Shown here: positions 12,020 to 17,466 of the stretch, one piece after another
Layout: each line of letters starts with the position of its first letter
Position numbering within the stretch: position 1 is the first letter of the stretch
Assembly (NCBI GenBank): GCA_007116195.1
Contig: SKIX01000188.1
Location: 1 to 17,466, forward strand
DNA: 17,466 nucleotides
Direction of reading: 5' to 3'
Source: Marinospirillum sp.
GTDB lineage: Bacteria; Pseudomonadota; Gammaproteobacteria; Pseudomonadales; Halomonadaceae
The notes under the pieces: model-generated
Seen by the model: the letters and a program-made list of their open reading frames with translations, nothing else
Told to the model about the DNA's origin: nothing
Databases searched by the model: none
Program-made: the position numbers and the translations under genes

Positions 12020-14891
12020 GTTGCTATCAACCTATTGGGCTGAGGCCTTAGCACTACTGGTTAGCTGGCCTTTGTTGCTGGCTTTGTTGGCGTTCAGGCG
12101 CTGGGTAAGCCCTGCTGGTCTGCTGGTTTTAGGGGTGCCCAGTATGCTCTTGGCAACCTGGGTTCCTGGATTGGCAGTGAAAATGGCTGCAGACTTGCCG
12201 CTTGCTTTTGCACTGGGCGGCTGGCTCAGCCCTTTAGGCATTCAGTGGCTGCTGGATGAGGCCGCTTGGGTGTTACTAGTGACTGTTAATGTCATTGCTA
12301 GCTTGGCAGCTATTGCCGCTTGGCTGTTTGGGCGTGCTCTAGGTGGGTCAGATTACTTCTGGCCACTGTGGTGGTTGCTTTGGGGCGGCATGAATGCTCT
12401 GGTTGTTTCTGCAGACTTGTTTAATTTATACGTGACGCTGGAGCTGGTGACTCTGGCTGCTGTGGGTTTGGTTGCTCAGTCGCGCAATGATCCAGAAGGC
12501 AAGGCAGCAATGAACTATTTATTAGCTTCTTTGCTGGCTTCTTTGTTGTATTTGCTGGGCGTGGCGCTTATTTATGGTCAAACCGGTGTATTGGATTTGC
12601 AGCGCTTAACCGGGCAGCTGCAGGCTGATGCTGTAATGGCTTTGGCCGCTTTACTGATGACGCTGGGCTTGTTGCTTAAAGCCGCTGTAGTCCCTTTGCA
12701 TTTTTGGTTGCCTGAAGCTCACTCGCGTGCTCAAGCCCCAGTTAGTGTGCTGCTTTCCTCGGTGGTGATTGCCCTTGCGGTTTACTTGCTATGGCGTTTG
12801 TGGTTAGGGCCTTTTCAACCCTTGCTGGCATCAGCTCAGCCATTTTTTTCCGTACTGGCGACGAGCTGCCTGATTTGGGGTGGTGTGCAGGCCTGGCTAC
12901 AGCCTCGTCTTAAACTGGTGCTTGCTTATTCAACCTTGTCGCAAATAGGTTTTGCCCTTTTATTATTGCAGCTAGTTGCCCTAGAAGACATCTCAGCCTG
13001 GTCAAGCCTGGCGGAGCAGGGGAGTTTGATTTTTATTTTGGCGCATGGCTTAGCCAAAGCAGCATTATTTATGGTGGCTGGAGCTTTGATGCTGGCTTTA
13101 TCGACCGATCGACTCAAGCAACTCCAGGGCAGTGCCAAGTTGATGCCACTGGCTTGGGTGGCTTTTGCCCTGGCCAGTTTGAGCCTGTTGGGTGCGCCAC
13201 CGACGGCTGGCTTTGTTGGTAAGTGGTTTTTGCTTCAAGTAGCCTGGCAGCAGAGTGACTGGATCACGGTGGGGTTGCTCTTGGCAGGTACCTTGATCAC
13301 TGCCATCTATTTGTTTCGAGTGATGCAATTTGCCTGGAAGCCCGCTGCTGAAGAGGCGGCAAGCCTAGCAGCCGATATACGCTGGCGAGCCAGGGCTTTG
13401 GCAGGCTTAGCTTTGCTAACGGCTTTGGCTAGTTGGGCCCTGGGCCTAGGGCTACTGCATGCCCAGCCTTGGCCAATTTTTGCTGTCTTTGGCTTGGATG
13501 CTCTAGCGGCTACCTTCTTGGGGCCAGCTGTATTGATTTGGTCGCTGGCTTGGCTCTATGCCAAGCTTTGGCAAAGCTCGGGTCAGCTCTTGTGGTTGCT
13601 GGCTTGGGGTGGTTTGCTCAATATTTTGCTGCTACTGGCCCAGGACTTGCTCAGCTTTTATATCTTTTTTGCCCTGCTTAGTTTTTTAGGTTGGTGGCTA
13701 GTGATCTCTTCGGGTAAGCCTGAAGCCTTGGCTGCTGGGCGGGTCTATCTGGCAATGAGCCTGCTGGGTGAGTTGGCTTTCTTTACAGCTTTAGGTGTGC
13801 TTGGAGGTCAAGCTTTAGACTTTGCTAGCCTTGCTGCCAACGACTTACCTGCAGCTGCTCTTTGGGCATTGGGCTTGGCTTTTGCAATCAAAGCCGGGGT
13901 ATTGGGTGTGCATTTTTGGTTGCCCCTAGCTCACCCTGTGGCTCCAGCTGCTGCCAGTGCTGTGCTCTCTGGTCTGATGATTAAAGCCGGTTTAATCGGA
14001 GCATTTAGGGTATTTCCTGAGCAGTCAGGGCTAGAGCCTTGGGGCTGGGTATTGTTGGTTTTGGGTTGGGTTGCAGCTTTTTATACCGTTATCTTGGGCT
14101 TGCTGCAAAAGCAACCAAAAAGTTTGCTCGCCTGGTCAAGTGTTAGTCAAATGGGGTTGATGACCGCGCTTTTAGGTAGCAGCTTGATTTTGCAGGGCGA
14201 GGGGCAGCAGCTAGCCCTGGTGAGCTTGTTATTGTTGGCTTTAACTCATGCTTTGGCTAAAGCAGGCTTGTTTTTAGGTGTGGGTTTGGTTGCAACTCTG
14301 CCCCTGAAGTTCAAGCCTGCAATCTTGGTAGGGCAGGCTTGTTTGGCATTAACTTTGGTCGGTGTGCCTATTTTTGCGGGGGTGTACGGTAAGTATGGGT
14401 TGCAGCTAAGTCTAGCCTTGGTTGCTATCCCTGCGGGGTTGTTGTTTGCATCGAGCCTGGCTACCAGCTTGTTGCTGGGGCGTTTTTTGGAGCTACTCGC
14501 TCATCAGGAGCCGCCAAAAAGTGATTCTCCTAAGCTTAAAGGTTTTTGGTTGCTGCCTTGGTGGTTATTGATTGTGGCTGCGGTGCTTGCTGCTGGGCTC
14601 TTTCCTCAAGAGCAAGTTCAGGTTTCCTGGTGGTCTTTTGAAACCTGGTGGCAGGGGTGGCTACCAGTTGGGCTGGCGCTAGCGATGCTGTTACTGAAAA
14701 AGCGCTTTGAATTGCCCTCTGGCTTGCCGAGGTTGGCTTGGCGCTTTCCTGAGTTTATTCCCCGGTTCACTGTAACTCAGTGGCTGCTGACTCGGGAGGA
14801 GCGCTTTCATCCCTGGTCGAGCGTTGGTTGGCTGCTGGCGCTGGTTGCTGCTTTTTTAGGTGCTTTGCTAGCGTATTCACTGGTGTACTAA
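12012..14891 (+). CDS. mrpD: Double MrpD-like antiporter protein (two NuoL/M/N modules in one chain)
   Basis: A 959-residue integral membrane protein, about twice the usual MrpD length (about 500). Module 1 (about 1-485) has E144 in LYVTLELVTL (TM5), K223 before HFWLPEAHS (TM7 region, H230), H345 and K349 in AHGLAKA, and K404 in GFVGKW (TM12). Module 2 (about 486-959) has K627 before HFWLPLAH, K658 in SGLMIKAG (TM8), H746 and K750 in THALAKA, and K794 in GVYGKY. Module 2 has A554 where module 1 has E144, and module 1 has A254 where module 2 has K658. Module 2 seems to lack the first one or two helices and carries extra helices at its C-terminus. The start ATG 12012 is preferred over 11967 because it begins the MrpD-like N-terminus and overlaps mrpC by only 8 bases. 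The protein probably supplies both cation/proton-translocating units of the complex. No stop or frameshift interrupts it. Confidence 0.88.
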   Translation: MIELLSTYWAEALALLVSWPLLLALLAFRRWVSPAGLLVLGVPSMLLATWVPGLAVKMAADLPLAFALGGWLSPLGIQWLLDEAAWVLLVTVNVIASLAAIAAWLFGRALGGSDYFWPLWWLLWGGMNALVVSADLFNLYVTLELVTLAAVGLVAQSRNDPEGKAAMNYLLASLLASLLYLLGVALIYGQTGVLDLQRLTGQLQADAVMALAALLMTLGLLLKAAVVPLHFWLPEAHSRAQAPVSVLLSSVVIALAVYLLWRLWLGPFQPLLASAQPFFSVLATSCLIWGGVQAWLQPRLKLVLAYSTLSQIGFALLLLQLVALEDISAWSSLAEQGSLIFILAHGLAKAALFMVAGALMLALSTDRLKQLQGSAKLMPLAWVAFALASLSLLGAPPTAGFVGKWFLLQVAWQQSDWITVGLLLAGTLITAIYLFRVMQFAWKPAAEEAASLAADIRWRARALAGLALLTALASWALGLGLLHAQPWPIFAVFGLDALAATFLGPAVLIWSLAWLYAKLWQSSGQLLWLLAWGGLLNILLLLAQDLLSFYIFFALLSFLGWWLVISSGKPEALAAGRVYLAMSLLGELAFFTALGVLGGQALDFASLAANDLPAAALWALGLAFAIKAGVLGVHFWLPLAHPVAPAAASAVLSGLMIKAGLIGAFRVFPEQSGLEPWGWVLLVLGWVAAFYTVILGLLQKQPKSLLAWSSVSQMGLMTALLGSSLILQGEGQQLALVSLLLLALTHALAKAGLFLGVGLVATLPLKFKPAILVGQACLALTLVGVPIFAGVYGKYGLQLSLALVAIPAGLLFASSLATSLLLGRFLELLAHQEPPKSDSPKLKGFWLLPWWLLIVAAVLAAGLFPQEQVQVSWWSFETWWQGWLPVGLALAMLLLKKRFELPSGLPRLAWRFPEFIPRFTVTQWLLTREERFHPWSSVGWLLALVAAFLGALLAYSLVY

Positions 14892-14947
14892 AGGAGTATA
14901 CTAGGCGGCTTTTGATAACTGTTTTCTTCAAACACTTAGAGATTACG

Positions 14948-15802
14948 ATGGAACGCACCTACACTCTGACGATTTCTTGCCCTGACCGTGTTGGCATCGT
15001 TGCCAAGGTTAGTAATTTTTTAGCGATGTATGGTGGCTGGATTACTGAAGCTAACCATCACTCTGATTTGCAAGCTAATCGCTTTTTTATGCGTCATGAA
15101 ATCCGCGCTGCGTCTTTACCCTTCGGGTTAGAAGAGTTCCGCACTGCATTCGGCCCTATTGCCCGCGAATATGAAATGGATTGGGATATTACCGACTCAG
15201 CGACCAATAAAAAAGTGGTGCTGATGTGTTCTAAAGAATCCCATTGCATGGTTGATTTGCTGCACCGTTGGCAAAGTGGTGAGCTGGTTTGTGATATCCC
15301 TTTGGTGATTTCCAACCATGAAACCTTGAGAGAACTGGTTGAATGGCATGGCATACCTTTTCACTATGTACCGGTCAATAAAGACAATAAGCCGGAAGCC
15401 TATGCCCAAGTTGAGCAGTTGATTGACGAGGCTGAAGCAGACTGTGTGGTTTTAGCACGCTATATGCAAATTATTCCTCCAGCTCTATGCGATAAGTATC
15501 AGCATCGAATCATTAATATTCACCATAGCTTCTTGCCCTCCTTTGCTGGTGCCAAGCCTTACCATCAGGCCTATGAGCGAGGGGTGAAGCTGATAGGTGC
15601 CACCTGTCATTATGTCACCGAAGAGCTGGATGCTGGCCCGATCATCGATCAAGACACGGTCAGAGTTAATCACCGCCAAACAGCAGCTGACATGGTGCGT
15701 TTGGGTCGAGATGTTGAAAAAAGTGTTTTAGCGCGCGGTTTGGCCTGGCATCTACAAGATCGTGTTCTGGTTTACGGTAACAAGACGGTGGTTTTTAACT
15801 AG
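14948..15802 (+). CDS. purU: Formyltetrahydrofolate deformylase
   Basis: Hydrolyses 10-formyl-THF to THF and formate, balancing the one-carbon pool and supplying formate to PurT. The 284 residues match PurU (about 280-290). The N-terminal ACT domain (about 4-80) begins TLTISCPDRVGIVAKVSNFL. The formyltransferase-type domain follows from SKESHCMVDLLHRW (95-108). Catalytic residues are N190 and H192 in NIHHSFLPSFAG and D228 in DAGPII. The start at 14948 is fixed by the ACT domain; the open frame back to 14780 runs inside mrpD. The Shine-Dalgarno is weak (AGAG). A -10-like TATACT lies at 14897-14902 in the 56-base gap after mrpD but has no good -35. The lrgA start is only 12 bases downstream, so the three genes may be one transcript. 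Confidence 0.95.
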   Translation: MERTYTLTISCPDRVGIVAKVSNFLAMYGGWITEANHHSDLQANRFFMRHEIRAASLPFGLEEFRTAFGPIAREYEMDWDITDSATNKKVVLMCSKESHCMVDLLHRWQSGELVCDIPLVISNHETLRELVEWHGIPFHYVPVNKDNKPEAYAQVEQLIDEAEADCVVLARYMQIIPPALCDKYQHRIINIHHSFLPSFAGAKPYHQAYERGVKLIGATCHYVTEELDAGPIIDQDTVRVNHRQTAADMVRLGRDVEKSVLARGLAWHLQDRVLVYGNKTVVFN

Positions 15803-15814
15803 AGGGGCGCTGCA

Positions 15815-16171
15815 GTGGTACTTCAGGGCTTTGCTGTTTTGCTCTTTTTTCAGTTGCTGGGTGAGTTGCTAGTGCGTGCCAGTGGGTTGTTAGTACCTGG
15901 CCCTGTAGTGGGTATGGCACTTTTGCTGGCTTTTTTACTTTACCGGCGATCAGTAGCTGCGCCTCTTCGCGAAACATCTGAAGGGCTGTTGCGTTATTTG
16001 CCGCTACTCTTTGTGCCTGCTGGTGTTGGGCTTATCAATCATGGCCAGCTTTTGCAGCAGGATGGGCTGGTTATTGCTGTGACCCTGGTGGTCAGTACGG
16101 CGATCACTTTAGTGGTTACCGTGTTAAGTTATTCCTGGTTACGCAAGCTGTTAGGAGCGAGAGATGCCTGA
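15815..16171 (+). CDS. lrgA: CidA/LrgA family membrane protein
   Basis: Small inner-membrane protein of 118 residues with about four hydrophobic helices and the family motif PGPVVGM (28-34). CidA/LrgA proteins were first described as holin-like modulators of murein hydrolase export. Several CidAB/LrgAB pairs are now known to transport small carboxylates such as pyruvate, and the plant homologue PLGG1 carries glycolate and glycerate. The GTG start is supported by GAGGGG (15802-15807) about 7 bases upstream. It follows purU by 12 bases and overlaps lrgB by 8 bases. Confidence 0.88.
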   Translation: MVLQGFAVLLFFQLLGELLVRASGLLVPGPVVGMALLLAFLLYRRSVAAPLRETSEGLLRYLPLLFVPAGVGLINHGQLLQQDGLVIAVTLVVSTAITLVVTVLSYSWLRKLLGARDA

Positions 16172-16889
16172 GATACCTGAGGTTTTTGCTGAGCTTTGGG
16201 TTTATCTGGCGGCGAGCAAACTACTCTACCTGCTGCTGACACTGGTCGCCTTTATGCTGGCTCAGTGGTTAAACCGGCGTGCTGGTGGTAGCCCTTTTTT
16301 GCACCCAGTGCTGGTAGCTATTGCTCTACTTGTAAGTTTTTTGCTGATCACTGAAACACCTTACAGCGTATATTTTGAAGGAGCGCAATTTATTCATTTT
16401 TTGCTAGGGCCAGCGATTGTTGCTCTAGCCGTGCCCCTGTTCGATCACCGTGAACGTATTCGTAGAGAGTTTGTTGCTTTAATTCTGTCGTGTGTATTGG
16501 GGATTTTTGCAGCAGTTGCGTCAACCTGGGCACTGATTCGTTTGCTTGGGGGGCGAGAAGATACGCTTTTGTCGCTGCTGCCTAAGTCCGTTACTTCTCC
16601 AATTGCAATGGGTATTGCTGAGCAAATTGGGGGCTATCCAGCCTTAGCTGCTGGCATCGTCTTGATTACGGGCGCTATAGGCTGTGTGTTAGGGCCGCCT
16701 ATCTTTCGTTTGTTAAAAATCAAAGATCATGCCGTGCAAGGCTTCGCCATGGGCCTGGCAGCCCATGGTTTTGGTACAGCACAAAGTTTTACCGTTAGTA
16801 ATTTGGCCGGTGCCTTTGCAGGCTTAGCCATGGGGGTAACGGGGTTGTTAAGTGCGTTCTTGATTCCTTTGCTGGCAAAGTTTTTCTAG
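16164..16889 (+). CDS. lrgB: CidB/LrgB family membrane protein
   Basis: Partner of the preceding LrgA-like protein. The 241 residues form about seven or eight hydrophobic helices and carry the LrgB motifs FLLGPAIVALAVPL (79-92), KSVTSPIA (141-148) and AHGFGTA (200-206). AGGAG (16152-16156) lies 7 bases before the ATG. Length is typical for the family (about 230). The TAG stop shares the CTAG palindrome with the stop of the converging HAD phosphatase gene, leaving no room for an intergenic terminator. The substrate is unknown; a small organic acid transporter formed with the LrgA partner is the likely role. Confidence 0.9.
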   Translation: MPEIPEVFAELWVYLAASKLLYLLLTLVAFMLAQWLNRRAGGSPFLHPVLVAIALLVSFLLITETPYSVYFEGAQFIHFLLGPAIVALAVPLFDHRERIRREFVALILSCVLGIFAAVASTWALIRLLGGREDTLLSLLPKSVTSPIAMGIAEQIGGYPALAAGIVLITGAIGCVLGPPIFRLLKIKDHAVQGFAMGLAAHGFGTAQSFTVSNLAGAFAGLAMGVTGLLSAFLIPLLAKFF

Positions 16890-17466
16890 CTGTCTAAGCG
16901 ACGCTGGATCCAGCTATTCAACTCAGTCACACTGGTGGCAATAAAGTCAGCCCCCCAGTGGAGTGGGTTGTCGTCAATGCTGATATAGCCAAAACCGGCT
17001 ACAAGAGTTTGCATGCCAGCATTGATGCCAGCTTCTATATCTCTTGCATGATCACCGACATAAAGGCAGTTTTCCGGTGGTATGGCAAGTTGACGGGCAG
17101 CAAAGAGCAACGGAGCTGGGTCTGGCTTGCTAACCCCCAAGTCTTCTGGACAAACTAAAACCTGAGGGTGGAGTTTTAAGGCTTTAATGAGCAGGTCGGT
17201 ATAAAGGCGGGGTTTATTGGTTACTATACCCCAGGGCAGGGGTTGCTTTTCTAAGCGTTCTAATAAGAGCTCCAGACCTGAAAAAACCTGACTGTGTTCA
17301 GCCACCTTGTCTTGATAGAAGTCGAGCAAACTCTGCCTTAGTTGCGCCTGCCCAGGGTCACCCACTTTGACTCCAAAACCTAGCTCAACCAAGGCATTGC
17401 CGCCGTTGGATACCTGGTCGCGAATTAGTTCGTAGGGCAGGTCGGCGAGGCCTTTTTCTTGCCTTA
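16886..17466 (-). CDS. HAD-family phosphatase, MupP/Gph type (5' end beyond window)
   Basis: The reading frame is open to the right edge, so about 192 residues are visible and roughly 30 N-terminal residues, including the nucleophile DxD motif, lie outside. Visible HAD motifs: GIVTNKP (threonine near 17220), the lysine of GVSKPDP (near 17127), and YVGDHARDIEAG (near 17052). The C-terminal pattern of GYI, DNP, then HWGAD, together with VCPEDLGVSKPDP, resembles MupP (N-acetylmuramic acid 6-phosphate phosphatase, peptidoglycan recycling) at least as much as phosphoglycolate phosphatase. Automatic annotation would probably say Gph. In pseudomonads mupP follows ubiG, which could be checked just beyond the right edge. 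A TTG at 17390-17392 is not the true start, because family-like sequence (residues such as NGGNALVELGFG) continues upstream of it. Confidence 0.85.
   Translation of the reverse strand, partial: RQEKGLADLPYELIRDQVSNGGNALVELGFGVKVGDPGQAQLRQSLLDFYQDKVAEHSQVFSGLELLLERLEKQPLPWGIVTNKPRLYTDLLIKALKLHPQVLVCPEDLGVSKPDPAPLLFAARQLAIPPENCLYVGDHARDIEAGINAGMQTLVAGFGYISIDDNPLHWGADFIATSVTELNSWIQRRLDS

Noticed and set aside
14780..14947. Upstream in-frame extension of purU to 14780.
   Set aside because: It lies within mrpD coding sequence and precedes the conserved ACT-domain start; PurU length is normal from 14948.
16887..16916. TAGCTG...CAGCTA with an inner CTGGATCCAG palindrome at the lrgB-phosphatase junction, considered as a terminator.
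   Set aside because: The T run precedes the hairpin on the plus strand and would be an A run on the minus strand, so neither strand has the form of an intrinsic terminator. The structure is also inside the phosphatase coding sequence.

Overview
The window looks like ordinary chromosome from a gammaproteobacterium, probably marine and of the Oceanospirillales kind. This rests on the Pseudomonas-type dCTP deaminase, a quinone-linked malate dehydrogenase, a HAD phosphatase with MupP-like C-terminal motifs, a YeeN-type YebC protein, and a proteobacterial ACT-type PurU. It is an inference from protein character, not a database match. I see no tRNA, rRNA, CRISPR, transposase or phage gene. Gene density is high, and no gap without a gene exceeds about 275 bases.

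Layout. Positions 1-182 hold a small hairpin and no gene I can support. Then come xthA (exonuclease III, minus), dcd (plus), and mqo (minus) with a strong terminator between dcd and mqo. An SLC13/DASS transporter is divergent from mqo, and together they suggest C4-dicarboxylate use. A two-gene minus-strand operon (4862-7311) encodes an AMP-phosphorylase-type member of the thymidine phosphorylase family and a PRPP synthetase-like protein, overlapping by ATGA. A perfect 19-bp palindrome lies between its probable promoter and start codon. Next is an EAL-domain c-di-GMP phosphodiesterase with a C-terminal sensor-like region (minus), divergent from a YebC/TACO1-family gene (plus).

Positions 9676-14891 hold the most interesting locus: a tightly overlapping plus-strand operon for a Mrp-type cation/proton antiporter. 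Its order is E-F-G-[A C-terminal region + B]-C-[D + D']. There is no separate NuoL-like MrpA. Instead the last gene encodes one 959-residue protein with two complete-looking antiporter (NuoL/M/N) modules in tandem. The two modules differ in their proton-path residues: module 1 keeps the TM5 glutamate but lacks the TM8 lysine, while module 2 keeps the TM8 lysine but has alanine in place of the TM5 glutamate and carries a new glutamate in TM6. The gene order follows the antiporter arm of membrane-bound hydrogenases (MbhA-H) more closely than the textbook mrpABCDEFG order.

Downstream are purU (formyl-THF deformylase), then a CidA/LrgA-CidB/LrgB pair only 12 bases after it. On the minus strand the 5'-truncated end of a HAD phosphatase (MupP/Gph type) shares its stop-codon bases with lrgB and runs off the right edge.
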